Assembly: GCF_027580225.2 (NCBI RefSeq)
Contig: NC_073358.2
Coordinates: 46,586,001-46,650,000 of the forward strand
Source of the DNA: Misgurnus anguillicaudatus
Lineage: Eukaryota; Chordata; Actinopteri; Cypriniformes; Cobitidae
DNA: 64,000 nt
Direction: 5' to 3'
In this document: piece after piece, positions 48,558 to 60,119 of the stretch
Position numbering within the stretch: the stretch's first letter is position 1
Layout: the number at the start of each line of letters is the position of its first letter
Position numbers and translations under genes: made by a program
The notes under the pieces: model-generated
Databases searched by the model: none
What the model saw: only the letters and a program-made list of their open reading frames with translations
Told to the model about the DNA's origin: nothing

Positions 48558-49463
48558 GCAAAATCATAAGGGTTGGATTTGTTTTCATCGATAAATGAAA
48601 GATAATGTCATATATAAATCATACACTATTTTAAAAAGTATAACTATTTTTATTATTCCTGTTTAAAATTACGTTTAATGCTTATGTTTCATAGTTAAGA
48701 ATATAATACAGTTCCCATCAGAATTGTCACATAATGCAAATCTCAACCGAAAGGTATAAACAGCAAAATGCTTAAAAATGTCAAATAATCTTTCATCACA
48801 AAAGATGGTGTAGCACATTTACTTCATGCAGCTGGCTGGATTTTTTTTCCTATCATAGTAATTGTAACAGTAAAGTTCAAATGCATATTCTTGTAGTTTA
48901 TTGAGGGCATAAATCATCTGCTTATAAACGAAACATATAACGTTGCTTATTTATTTTTATGCTATACATATTTAAAGAAACACGTCAACAAAATATCATT
49001 TTTACACTAAAACCTTTTTGTAAAAATGAAATTAAGAGTTATTTGTATTTGTAGATTGGAAACAGTAAAAAACGTTGAAATACAATAGGGACTGACGTAT
49101 GACTCGTTATGTACTGTACGTGTCAAGTGTTATCTGCAAAAAAAAGTGGTTGTTTCTGAAGTACATTATCGACAACATTTTACACCAATCGACCATGGTA
49201 CTGTCAAAACAGTAAGGCGGGGTTTAAATTTTGACAGACAGTAGAAGTGATCCAACGCGAGTACGGATTCTGTGTTTACTCGCGTAACAGACAATGAGTG
49301 GTCCAATTAAAAAATTACGATTTTTCCAACGACCAATCGCAAAACGTCGTCAAGGCCGTGACGCAAACAAAACGACCCAATCATACAACGTTTAAAGTGC
49401 AGAAGGCGGGACCTGTCGAAATACGGGTGGGAAAAAATAACGCAGCTCTGGGTGATGGTGAAG
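48182..49463. promoter_or_regulatory. Divergent upstream region between h2az2-like and purb
   Basis: 1.28 kb separates the two ATGs, transcribed away from each other. CCAAT boxes lie at 48312 and 48352 on the histone side and at 49185, 49303, 49333 and 49377 on the purb side, the last three 30-44 bases apart, a spacing typical of NF-Y promoters. No TATA box is evident. An (AT)n tract (48520-48553) and AT-rich DNA separate the clusters, so they may act as two promoters rather than one bidirectional one. Confidence 0.6.
48520..48553. repeat. (AT)n microsatellite
   Basis: Uninterrupted AT dinucleotides in the region between the two divergent genes. Other AT runs are at 56260-56290 and 56805-56829, the latter within the last intron of the IL-1-like gene. 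Confidence 0.95.
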
Positions 49464-50378
49464 ATGGCGGATGGGGATAGTGGGAGTGAGCGCGGTGGCA
49501 GCAGCGGAGGAGTGGTTGGAGGTGGCGGGTTTCAGCCTTTCCAGAGGGATCAAGAGACCCATGAGCTGGCGTCCAAGCGTCTCGACATCCAAAACAAACG
49601 CTTCTACTTGGACGTGAAGCAAAACTCGAAGGGCAGGTTCATCAAGATCGCTGAGGTCGGCGCAGGGGGCTCCAAAAGTCGCCTGACACTTTCCATGTCA
49701 GTTGCTGCGGAGTTTCGGGACTACCTGGGGGATTTTATTGAGCACTACGCCCAGCTCGGGCCCAGCACCCCGGAGCAAATCGCGCAGTCGTCGGGTGGAG
49801 AGGACGGTGGGCCTAGACGGGCCCTGAAGAGCGAATTCCTCGTGAGGGAAAACCGCAAATACTACCTCGATTTGAAGGAGAACCAGCGGGGGCGATTCCT
49901 TCGGATCCGTCAGACCGTCAACCGCGGGCCCGGTGGTTTTGGCGGCGCGGGAGGCGTGCCCGGGGGTGGCATGCAATCCGGGCAAACCATTGCCCTTCCT
50001 GCTCAGGGTCTCATCGAGTTCCGCGACGCCTTGGCCAAGTTGATCGATGACTACGGCGGAGACGACGAGGAGCTGGTCGGGGGCGGTTGCGCCGGGGGTT
50101 ACGGCGAGCTTCCCGAGGGCACGTCGATCCAGGTGGACTCTAAGCGGTTCTTCTTCGACGTTGGCTCCAACAAGTACGGGGTGTTTCTGCGGGTGAGCGA
50201 GGTGAAGCCCAGTTACAGAAACTCTATCACGATACCCTTCAAAGCGTGGAGCAAGTTCGGCGGAGCTTTTTGCCGTTACGCCGAGGAGATGAAAGAGATC
50301 CAGGATCGGCACAGAGATAAGGTGTATGAGAGAAGAGGGGGAGAGGAGTCGGAGGGGGACGACATTGACGACGACTGA
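49464..50378 (+). CDS. purb: Pur-beta, single-stranded nucleic-acid-binding regulator (intronless, 304 aa)
   Basis: Gly-rich N-terminus [16 protein letters not shown], then three PUR repeats: about 33-98 ([20 protein letters not shown]), 119-196 ([20 protein letters not shown]) and 216-280 ([20 protein letters not shown]), and an acidic end [14 protein letters not shown] rather than PURA is indicated by [33 protein letters not shown] and the lack of a Gln-rich tail. Known role: binds purine-rich single-stranded DNA and RNA and represses muscle and other genes. The ATG at 49464 gives the family start and has A at -3 and G at +4; an in-frame ATG at 49455 would add three residues. The single exon is as in other vertebrates. 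Confidence 0.96.
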   Translation: MADGDSGSERGGSSGGVVGGGGFQPFQRDQETHELASKRLDIQNKRFYLDVKQNSKGRFIKIAEVGAGGSKSRLTLSMSVAAEFRDYLGDFIEHYAQLGPSTPEQIAQSSGGEDGGPRRALKSEFLVRENRKYYLDLKENQRGRFLRIRQTVNRGPGGFGGAGGVPGGGMQSGQTIALPAQGLIEFRDALAKLIDDYGGDDEELVGGGCAGGYGELPEGTSIQVDSKRFFFDVGSNKYGVFLRVSEVKPSYRNSITIPFKAWSKFGGAFCRYAEEMKEIQDRHRDKVYERRGGEESEGDDIDDD

Positions 50379-52010
50379 TGACCCGGACGGGTGTTCCGTT
50401 GCCCGGGCAACCCCGACATGTGAGAAGCGTGCGACAGATAGAGAGAGGAAAGAATTTACGTGCATGAAACGAAACTTTATTGCTTAAACTATGGCGAATA
50501 AAGATGTTTGACTGAGAAACACTGTCATGTATATGTAACAGAATCCCGTTTAAAACAGTTTAAATGATGTTTGGCTAGATAAATGGATATTGGATGCTCT
50601 AGATCTTGTTATTTTTAAAGTTTCACTGTTACAAGAAAATAATCCTCTCCGATTTAACTATAAGAGAATGTTCACAGATGAGTCACCCGAGACATTTAGG
50701 GTTAGTGTATCATAATAATATGATGATAGATAACTAGGTGTTTTTGATGTTTATGAAGGAGAGCCAACCAGCATCATCTGAATGACCTTGGCTAGAGAGA
50801 ATCTCATAGTTCGCTCATTCAGGAAGTGTTCTCTGAAAAAAAAAACTATATATTTGTGTGTGTATGTAGATTTAACAAAGTTTAAAAAGCTTAAAATTTG
50901 CAGGTTGTAGGAGTTAACCTTGTGGACACAGAATACAGTTCAAGCAACAATGTAAATGCAGTCAAAATGGTGCTATGAAACAGTACTCCACCACTCAAGT
51001 ATTGAGGTTCATGTGGGGTGTGACTTTTATTTTGTTTTTCTCCTGTTTCTTGCCAGGATAAAGCAAATCACTCTGATTGAACATAGGGATGAATGTAAGT
51101 TGCTGGTTGAAAAGTAGATTGGGTGAGCACAAATGAAGCTGAAACTTCGCTCATATATTGGTAAATTTACCATTTAATACTGGGTTTGATGCCAGATTGT
51201 CTAATTGTACATCCACATTTGATCCCTAGGTTCATATCTGATTGTCAAATTGAAAGATTTCAAATTGAGCATGTGGAGTGCTTTGATGACTTAACTGGGA
51301 AGAAGATCAAATTTAAAACAATACCCAGCTGGGTTTAAATAGATTTATTTTTAAAAACAATATACAGAAATATATATATACAGAAATATATTTATATAGA
51401 CATAGAATCAATTATAAATGCTTCCTGAACAGGCTATTTAAATGAATAAAACTCGGATGCAATTACATAGGAAAATGTTTCTTACTGATTTTCCATAGAT
51501 TTCCTATAGTCCTTGTGGTTAGAAGAGAATAGAGAAATAACAAAATTATTAAAGATACAAAATGAACTTGACAATGAACTCAGTTTCTAACCAGCCCAAA
51601 TGGCATCATAACACTTTTTGTTTTTCAGTAGTCTCCCTATTTTGTTATAGGTGTTACATTTCTGACCTCCTTCAACAGTCTTATTGCAATCTGCCTGTAA
51701 ACTTTAGATCTCTCAAAATGTGTGTTAACGTTTGCGACACCCTGTGTTTGTTTTATTGTTGTGAGAGGGTTATTATACATTTTTTTTATTTGACAAGGAG
51801 TGATTTCAGATTCTTGATGATATATTTACAGGCCTTCTTAACCAAATGAGTTAGCCATACACACCACTCTGGAGCCATAGTGGGTTGTTTTTTAATATCC
51901 GTATGAGTTTTGATCTCATTCTTGTCTGTACTGTGTTATGTGAATAAGGCAGCTGTTCAGTCAAGTGTGTTCTGCTGTAATTCTCCACAAACTCCCTTTG
52001 AACAATAAAT
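50379..52010 (+). other. purb: purb 3'UTR (inferred, possibly long)
   Basis: AATAAA at 50497-50502 gives a short form. The next 1.5 kb is free of recognised transposons and ends with another AATAAA at 52004-52009, fitting a long alternative 3'UTR as in mammalian PURB. RNA evidence would settle it. Confidence 0.45.
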
Positions 52011-52885
52011 AGAATTTCTTTGCTGAGAAAATGAGTGTTTGAAAACTTTATGTCCTCCTGGTTTGAAACTTTTTTTTATTTTGTTAAGAATTTTGTTAAA
52101 AATTAAGTTTGGGCCACAAATAAATATTTATTCTTTACAAAATGTGAATTACTGACCTTTTATAGGATTTAATCCTCAACCTGAAACAATGCTAAGGACC
52201 TTGGCACTAAATGAGATTCTTGACTTTTGCATTACAATTTCTTCATTCATTCATTTATGGGAATATGCCCTAGATAGCGAGAATAAAATTATTCGCAACA
52301 GAAGCTTGCAAATTCGCAGTTTGGTTCATGTCAAATATTCTTTTTTTTTTGCCTTGAGGCAATTGCAATTTCTATGGTGACTTTAGCTGGAAATGGTTCA
52401 GCTCAAGAAACATTAAAATTGCCTCTTATTAGTGGTGCTTGCTATAGGGCAGACATTACTGCTACTATTGCTCCTACACAAGGATATGGGGAGTTTAATG
52501 GGAGCTACTCGCCCTCAAACAATCCTTGAAAACATGAAAACAATTAGATATATATTAAAAAATGTCCTTGCTCTTCAAAGCTCTATAACAGTATAAACAG
52601 GGACCAAGCCCAAAAAAGTGCATCCATCCTTCACAGACGTTTTCCCCATGACTCCAGGCGGTTAATAAAGGCATTCAGAGGGTCCAAATATGTACCATTA
52701 TTTTAGTACAGATAGTATGTATACATTTGGTACTAATACACACTGTTTAGGTCCAAAGTTGTACTTTTTGAAAGAGTACCGGCACAGTGACAGCGTTCAT
52801 ACCTTAATTTTTGAGAATCTACTGCACATGGAAATATATAGTGAAGGAAACCTATGCTTTCTCTGTGCATGGATTCATTGTATAT

Positions 52886-53246
52886 TAGTGTTGTAGTTCT
52901 CGAGACCACTTTTTAAAGGTCTTGGTCTCGTCTTGGAATTGACCGCATATTTACTCTGTCTCATCTCGGTCTCAAACATAGAGGACTCGGAATTTTATTT
53001 CAAGACCGGTCAAGACCACAACTGATGGTAGTGACTTGCACTGGTCTTGGTCTTGACTTGGTCTTGACCTGTCTTTGTCTTGACTTGGTCTTGACCCTTT
53101 AAAGTCTTGGTCTTGACTTGGTCTCGACCTGTCTTGGTCTTGACTTGGTCTCGACCCTTTAAACTCTTGGTCTTGTCTCGGTCTCGGCCTGTCTTGGTCT
53201 TGGTCATGACTTGGTCTCGGTTTAGGTGGTCTTGACTACAACACTA
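52886..53246. mobile_element. MITE with TAGTGTTGTAGT ends and internal tandem repeats
   Basis: Ends TAGTGTTGTAGTTCTCGAGA and GTCTTGACTACAACACTA are inverted repeats. The interior is about two and a half copies of a 60-bp unit built from CTTGGTCTTGACTTGGTCT, bounded by CCCTTTAAA. The minus-strand KTKTGRDQ-type ORF is an artefact of this. Confidence 0.8.
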
Positions 53247-53904
53247 TTGATGCCCACTAAGATTCTTAAATGGCTCTCAATACTGTTATAGGTAGTTATA
53301 GTTTTGTAGTTGTAGCAGCATGTAAACCCGGTGACCTAGTCTGAAATTATACACTCACTGTATGACTCAAACACACATTCACTTATATGAGCTAAGCTTC
53401 ACTCTGTCACTAATGGCATGTAGGAGAACAGACCGTTCAAGCTTATGCAATGCTACTGTATGCCTGCCAGAGCTTTTCTGATTTATGGGATTATTTCTCA
53501 TTCTCTGACATCCCGTTGAGCAACCGCAGCGTTGAGAGAATGTACAAGCAGCTGTCAGTTGAATTGTCATCCATTCAGATACTCAGAGGTTTTTACTGAG
53601 CATTCACTCTTAATCCAAAATACTGAGAGACATCCACTCACATTGCACTGTTTAGATTTTAGACAAAGCAGTTAAACACTTTTGCACAAATCCACGACCA
53701 CTGTTGTGTGGTTGTTATGGTATTTGAATGCAATTTAGTACTGGCATTTTTTTTTACTTTTTTGAAACACTTTGAAATTCCCTTTCAAACCAAATGGGGT
53801 TTGTTCAATGTGAATTTTTTTGCTTTTAATATTTTTTTATCTTTAAACTATTGTGCTCTGTAACAATAATTAATTTTACATTTACATGCAAAATGAATGA
53901 ATGG

Positions 53905-54033
53905 TAGACCATTGCAATAGCAACATAAAGGTCATGGTTCAATCCTCAGTCAAGATACGAAATGATTAAAGGGATGCATATTAAATGCACTGCAAGTTGC
54001 TTTGAAAAAAACCTGCCAAATGTGTAAATGCCA
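53905..54033 (+). repeat. Decayed SINE
   Basis: GGTAGACCATTGCAATAGCA and GGTCATGGTTCAATCC are diverged tRNA-like boxes; the tail CTGCCAAATGTGTAAATG matches the SINE 3' end. Confidence 0.55.
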
Positions 54034-56015
54034 CTAAACATTCCCACGCTAACTGCTTCATTGGAAATTATGTCAATGCATCAAACAGACCAAAATATTA
54101 TATAAAATTGAATAACACCTTTTTTTATCAGATCACATGATGCTATTTTTCTAAGGTTTTTAAAACTACAAGCTTGGGTAAAAGTATACAATGTATGCAT
54201 ACAAAACAAGGCCTTTATCATCAGTTTAAGTCGTTTAGCTGAGCCTATCTTAGATTGAGAGAGCAGGTTAACATGCACTGGTGGTGGTGATGATGATGAA
54301 CACTGGAGGGCATCAGAGGGCTGTGACTCATGAACAGATATTTTCTACTTTGTGTACTGCAGCGCTATATTTAGGGGTTGTGTTGCCATATATGTTTTGC
54401 TATATAAAGTAAAGCCCAAAATGCACATCCATAACCTCTATTCTTTGCATCACACATGCACACAATCTCAAAGGTTTAAAAATTAAATTGAGAAATCAGT
54501 AAATCTGCCATGCAAGTTTTTTCACACTTAATAAATAAATAATGAAATAAGGTCACAGATGTTTATGTTATGGGGTCCTTAATCAATAACAATCGAATCA
54601 GAATGTCCAAAGCCCATATGTGACATTGAACCACAAAAACATTCTCAAGCACGGGTAGCCAAAAATACATTGCAGGGGTCAAAATGATTTCTTTTTCTTT
54701 TATGCCAAAAATGATTTGGTTATTATGTAAGATCATGTTCCAAGAAGATATTTTGTTAATTTCCTACCATAAATATATTTAAATCACTGGTTCTCTCCGT
54801 TCATTCCGAAGGTCGAACCTCACAGACTTTCACAATTGTAACAACATCACACATTTTGCTAGAAAAATAGGATTGACAGATAGTAGCTTGATGATGCAGC
54901 TTGATGATGCAGTAACCAAAGGTCATGATAACAAAATAACATTTTACGCACTATTTTACCTTGGCAGTATTTAAGTAGCTAGTCAGATTAATAAGATTCT
55001 AAGCAAATGATTATATATTCATAAATCTAAACCAAGGATTATACATTGATAAATGGTAACATAAAACATTCGAAAATGTAATAAGAATGACATTTTCTCC
55101 AACACTGTAGTTTGTTAAATGAGCTAGCAAAAATGTGTATATTTGAACTTGACCAGACAATCCGATCAGCAGATCTCCAATTATGTATTTCATGTTACAC
55201 AATTATAGTTGTTTGTGAAATACTGGAAATGCACCAACCAACAGCCTCATCAAAAAAGGATTTCCAAAAGGTGAAATAGCTCCATAAAAAGTGACTAAAG
55301 TAGGTGATACAGGCAATGCAGTAAAATCTCATATGGTTTATATTCCTGTCCTTGGTGTTGTCAACAAGTAAAACTTGGGTCATATACTTTCTGATTCACT
55401 TTAATTTTGATGATGTCATAAAACCACAGATAGTCAAATACTTTTAACATCATTTTGCATTCAGACTTTCTTAACATCCAGGTGGCATTTTTTTGTACAA
55501 TTCAAGTTGCGTCTCTTGCTGGATGATCTTGTTTTCCCTGAAAGAGAGAGGGATTCCATTTAAAGTGCATTTTTCCAGTTGTTCATCCACTGACCTATTA
55601 AAGTCATATGTAAATTGCCCACTAGTTTGTTTTAAATGTAATTTTTTTTTAAATACAGATCTTTTAAAATTAATATTTAAAGTATATACTTGATATTTGC
55701 AACTATAAAATGATTATGCAATCTGTGTGTGCACTCAATATAAGGCATAAACAGCACAGATTTATCTTTGCAGATCATTTTCGCCTTACATGTACTTCTA
55801 GTTGATCTTTCTTAGCAACAAATGCAAGTAAATAATTACAACATTTGTATTTTGGGGTACACTATCACTTCAAATGACTGTCTTGCAATTTTAAGATTGC
55901 AGTAGTTAATGCATTTAACTGTAATAAATTTGACTTCCAAATAAACTTCCAAGTGTCTGCTTTCAAATGAGGCGTATGCATTTACACTCCAGGGTCGGGT
56001 CACTATCAAACAGAA

Positions 56016-56133
56016 CACACTGCTGGGTTAAAACGACCCAACTTCTGAGTTGTTTCAACTAATGGATGATTGACAATAACCCAACAGTTATGTTACAATG
56101 CAGCAGTTGGGTCATTTTTAACCCAGCAGTGTG
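56016..56133. repeat. Palindromic repeat with GCTGGGTTAAAA arms
   Basis: CACACTGCTGGGTTAAAACG faces TTTTTAACCCAGCAGTGTG, with GACCCAAC and GTTGGGTC just inside. A diverged relative occurs near 34680-34740. Confidence 0.75.
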
Positions 56134-56257
56134 ATCTGGATCCAACCATGGGTTAAAAACAACCCAGCACTTTTTGAAGTGTAGTGCAAAGGCTTCATGA
56201 ACTGTATCTATTTTAGTTTGTCTATGACATAAACTAACAAGTTTAGTTCAGGCTAAC

Positions 56258-56296
<39 letters not shown>

Positions 56297-56326
56297 CTAT
56301 ATTATTTTGTGTTTTAATAATTCAAT

Positions 56327-57682
56327 TTACAAAGTAAATTTGGACAATGCCATAAAAGTACCTTTATCCTTGCTACGAATCCTAAAATATGTCGGATTTG
56401 ATTGGATGGTAACTTTGTTGTCTATAACAGACAGGTACTTGTTGGGTTCAGCTACTGACTCCAAACGCTTCGATTCTCCTGTTTTCTCAACCCATTGAAA
56501 GAAGAACCTTTTCTCCTCGTACTTTAACTTTTCCTTCAATAAAATGTGTATATGAGAAAGATTTAAGCTATTGCACACAATACAAAAAAATATATATCTA
56601 ACAGCAGACTAAGCTAATTTTCTGATTTTAGCTGGTCTTGGATTAAAAACCATTTCAGGCTGATTGAAATGGATTATAAATAAATAAAAACAAATTTTTA
56701 AAGAACTTTGACACAAACTTTTGAAAATTCAGATATTATTGTTAGAAATTGCTATTGAAAGCCACAATACACTCATGGAAAATGCCTATAATTCACTTTT
56801 AGATTATATATATATATATATATATATATCATGTGGATATAGCCCATCCAAAGAAAGACAATGGCATTACCTCGAAGCTAATCTTGTCACCAATGACAAC
56901 GGGGAAATATTTCTTATTCTTCAACTCAAAGGAGAAAGCCATGCATTTCCGAATACCAAACACACGATTATACACAGTGACTGAGCAGAGAAAAAAGGAA
57001 GAATAATTGTTAGTGTTTTTATTGATAAAAACATTTCAGTGGGAAAAACTTTATCATCATCACTTTGAATAAAAACATTAGAGATTATTATAACATTTCA
57101 TACATTCTAGAGACCTTTCTATAGTCTTTACTCAAGCAAACAATAGTAAATATTAGTGCTTTTGAATCTCACTATAGTAAAAACTATACCTCAGTTTACT
57201 ACAGTTAACTATAATAAATAATCTGTCTGTCTATCTGTGAAAGCCCAGCTACAATACTTTTTTGTGATTTACTGTTTTCTTTATAAACTCATCTTGTATA
57301 ATGTAAAGAAGTAAATTCAGTGAAAATATAACTTGATATCTTTAACATTGGCTGAGTAAGATCATGTCGAAGATTGAAATAAATGAGTGCAATCAAACTT
57401 TAATTCTCTTAATCGCATCATGACTTCATGAGACTTTAGCCTTGATCATAATCATACTCTCAAACCGTGATCATAATTAACAATTGAAATGGAGAGAATT
57501 TAAATATTTAAAGTATTGCATTAACGGCGCAAGTTTTTCCCTTTGGGTTTATCAGTGTCGCCCCTCTGCCAGTTCTCCAGCACCATCTGCACTGAAGTTC
57601 CTTCGCTTTGAAGACAAACATATTTGCCACGCGTTTCCAAAGACGCGCTTCCGTCGGGTTTTCTATTTTCCAGACAAAACAT
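56327..57682 (-). CDS. Interleukin-1-family beta-trefoil cytokine (3 exons recognised, 157 aa)
   Basis: Exons in transcript order: 57682-57526, 56980-56871 and 56533-56327 (stop TAA). Phases fit: exon 1 ends one base into a codon, exon 2 is 2+108 bases and ends in phase 0. Exon 2 gives VYNRVFGIRKCMAFSFELKN then KKYFPVVIGDKISFE. Exon 3 starts EKLKYEEKRFFFQWVEKTGE and includes KRLESVAEPNKYLSV, matching the IL-1 signature F/LES-A-PNWY-S. In human IL1B the last intron also falls after a Glu (LQLE, then SVDPKNYPKK), and its preceding exon likewise has two bases plus whole codons. The length suits a mature trefoil. Acceptors are good; the exon 1 donor (CGCC/gttaat) is weak. The ATG at 57682 follows a good acceptor, so upstream coding or pro-domain exons may exist. 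Family secure by pattern; member unknown, possibly a fish-specific IL-1 member. Confidence 0.75.
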
Positions 57683-58954
57683 CTAAAAAGGTAAGCAGCC
57701 AAGACATATTCAAACACACCAGTTTAAGATAAAACTTAAGTAACGCATGCACAGACTGCGTTTTTGCGAGGTCAGAGCACACAAATGCGCGCGTGCTAAA
57801 CGAAATAGATTACTATGCAAGGAAATATGCCATGCAGGACGACCTTATCCTTGTCAAAATTCTGTAAAGCATTAAATCTGCAAACTTTAACTAATAGAGA
57901 TGTAAGCATGCGCATGCATGTACCTCCGGTTGTCTTCTGTGCGCTTTTTTAAAGTCCAATATTTCAGCTGCGCTTTAAAAACCCAGTACAACCCATACGT
58001 CATGACGCGTATTATTGCATAACTCTTGACAAATAGCTTTCCTTTAAAAATGAAGGAAAAAATCAGCCAGGTGTAGTCAAGTGTACGAGCACTTTCGCAA
58101 TGTGATGATTGAGTAAACATATTTGATTGCATTATTACACATCTGTCTGCTCATTCATTCATCTTATTTTTAACATGTAAAATATATTTCACGTAGGACT
58201 ATTCTTTCTCAACATGGGTTAAATTTTTATCTAATTTGAACGTGCAAACGCCGCAACAGATCAACAACAGAATCAGGTTTCATATATTATCAAATTTTCA
58301 CGCAACATAAAGAGCACGCGATCAGTCCGAGAATTAATATCCAAAGAGGTTAGATTGTCTCTTTTTCATCTAGCCTACAACAGTGGCCATTTCTAAAACA
58401 GGACGCATTTCAAAAAGTTTTGTTTTGCGTCTTCTTTCTCTGGGTCGAGGACAGAGGCGGTCTGGCCAAGCACGCGAGACAGACGGACCGCGTCATCTTG
58501 AGCGCACGCGCGTCTCCGTACAGCTTCCCATACTCAAGCACAGACACATATGCAGTACAAATGATTTCTCATACAAATGGTTATTTTACCAGACCGTCAG
58601 GGCAGCAATAATTTGCGTCATTTACAGGCTATTCACAAATTAACCCTTGTGCATCAATTAAAAAAAGTTACACATAGGTTCACAGGGGACAAAAATGTCC
58701 ATGTCCAAAAAGTGTCATAAAAATATTATAGATTAATATTTTTTTACACTTTCACTGATGCCATTTTTTTTAACCAACATCATCTCTAATAACAATGACC
58801 AAACATTCATTAATTTTCAGAATTTTAACCCTTTAATTGATGGTTTTTTTACACAATGCTACTTTTGTTTTTTTATGTAAAAAACGACACCTCCTTTGCA
58901 GCGGTTGTAGTCTTGTGATTTCCAGTACAATATTTTTTTTTCATTCAAACTGTT

Positions 58955-58992
58955 CACACACGCACACACGCACACGCACACGCACACACACG

Positions 58993-59041
<49 letters not shown>

Positions 59042-59068
59042 GCACGCACGCACGCACGCACGCGCGCG
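58955..59068. repeat. (CA)n/(GCAC)n microsatellite
   Basis: Alternating purine-pyrimidine run of CACACACG, CACA and GCACGCAC blocks ending GCGCGCGCAC, prone to Z-DNA. Confidence 0.95.
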
Positions 59069-59071
59069 CAC

Positions 59072-59350
59072 ATTCTGGTTTCCATGTTTTGTGGGGACAT
59101 TTCAAAGACGTAATGCATTTTATACCATACAAACTGTATATTCCCCTAACCTACCCCATTCCCTAACCCCAACCATCACAGAAACCTTTCTACTACTTCA
59201 TATCAAACATCATTCTGTTTGATTTATAAGCTTGTTTTCTCATGGGAACCTCAAAATGTCCCCACAAGGTCACAAAAATACTGGTATTCCTATCTTTGTG
59301 GGGACAATTGGTCACCACAACGTGATAATTACCAGGTACACACACACACA
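59072..59350. repeat. Dispersed repeat with GTGGGGACA/TGTCCCCAC blocks
   Basis: TTTCCATGTTTTGTGGGGAC opens, CCTAACCTACCCC and CCCTAACCCCAACCATCAC follow, and CAAAATGTCCCCACAAGGTC near the end. A (CA)n tract flanks both sides, as is usual for this widespread fish repeat. Confidence 0.7.
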
Positions 59351-60119
59351 CATAACATTTTCAGTACACACATACAAACCACACTCTGACATCCATACCA
59401 ACACACCCACACAATTATAGCTTCATAATATATCTAATTGGCTCTATAATATGCATAAGCAGAAAACAACAATAAAGCGATAATTTGCTTTATATGCCAA
59501 ACCTAAAAAAATGGCACCATCTGGTAAAAAATAGCAAAAATTTACATTTTGAAGCCTTGCCAACAGAATGAAAGCCTGTTAACAAAGATTGCATCATTTT
59601 ATAGTTGAATGGCACCGGGATTAAAAATTGCAGCTTTAATGGGTTTCAATGGGGACATTTTTGTCCAAAAGGTCCTGAGAGGAAGTATTTTGTGTACCTA
59701 TAGAAAATAGATTTTTTAAAGGAAATGAAGGTGAAATATTAAAATTCCAATAAAAATGCACACCTGTGGCAAATTTTATGCAGTTAGCATTAACGCAGGC
59801 AAAGTTATCAAAAAAACCAAACTGAAAAAGACAGAAATGTCCTCAAGGATGCACAAGGGTTAAGGATAGAAAAGTGGCGAAATGTCTGTAGGCACGTGTG
59901 GACACGCACAATACGTTAAAAAAAATGTTTTAACTGATAATATTAATTGTTCAAGTTGTTGTTGAAATTGAAGAAATGTGGAAGGAAATATTCACTTTAC
60001 ATGTTTCTTAAGTAATTTGCACGTGTTTTGTATTGAAGATAAATATCATGCATGTTATTTAACTCGTTGTCTTGTCAATAAACCGCAAAACCGCAGGAAT
60101 TTGTTGATTATGTCATGGG

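Larger units (their letters stand above)
52011..56326. other. Intergenic, repeat-containing
   Basis: Element fragment at 52560-52680, MITE 52886-53246, decayed SINE 53905-54033, fragment 54640-54780 and palindrome 56016-56133. No gene is supported; part of 56200-56326 may be 3'UTR of the minus-strand IL-1-like gene (a minus-strand ATTAAA sits at 56313-56318). Confidence 0.6.
58640..59862. mobile_element. Inverted-repeat element, ends TAACCCTTGTGCATC
   Basis: TAACCCTTGTGCATC at the left and GATGCACAAGGGTTA at the right. Subterminal GGGGACAAAAATGTCC and GGGGACATTTTTGTCC are shared. A (CA)n tract and a GTGGGGACA repeat lie inside. Confidence 0.8.

Noticed and set aside
49698..50465. 255-codon ORF antisense to purb
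   Set aside because: Shadow of the intact purb frame, with no independent start context or homology.
57484..57732. Plus-strand ORF over the first IL-1-like exon
   Set aside because: A gtaag donor is present on the plus strand, but no frame-compatible partner exon was found, whereas the minus-strand exon joins in phase to two IL-1-like exons.
58837..59166. 109-codon His/Thr-repeat ORF
   Set aside because: Translation of the (CA)n microsatellite.
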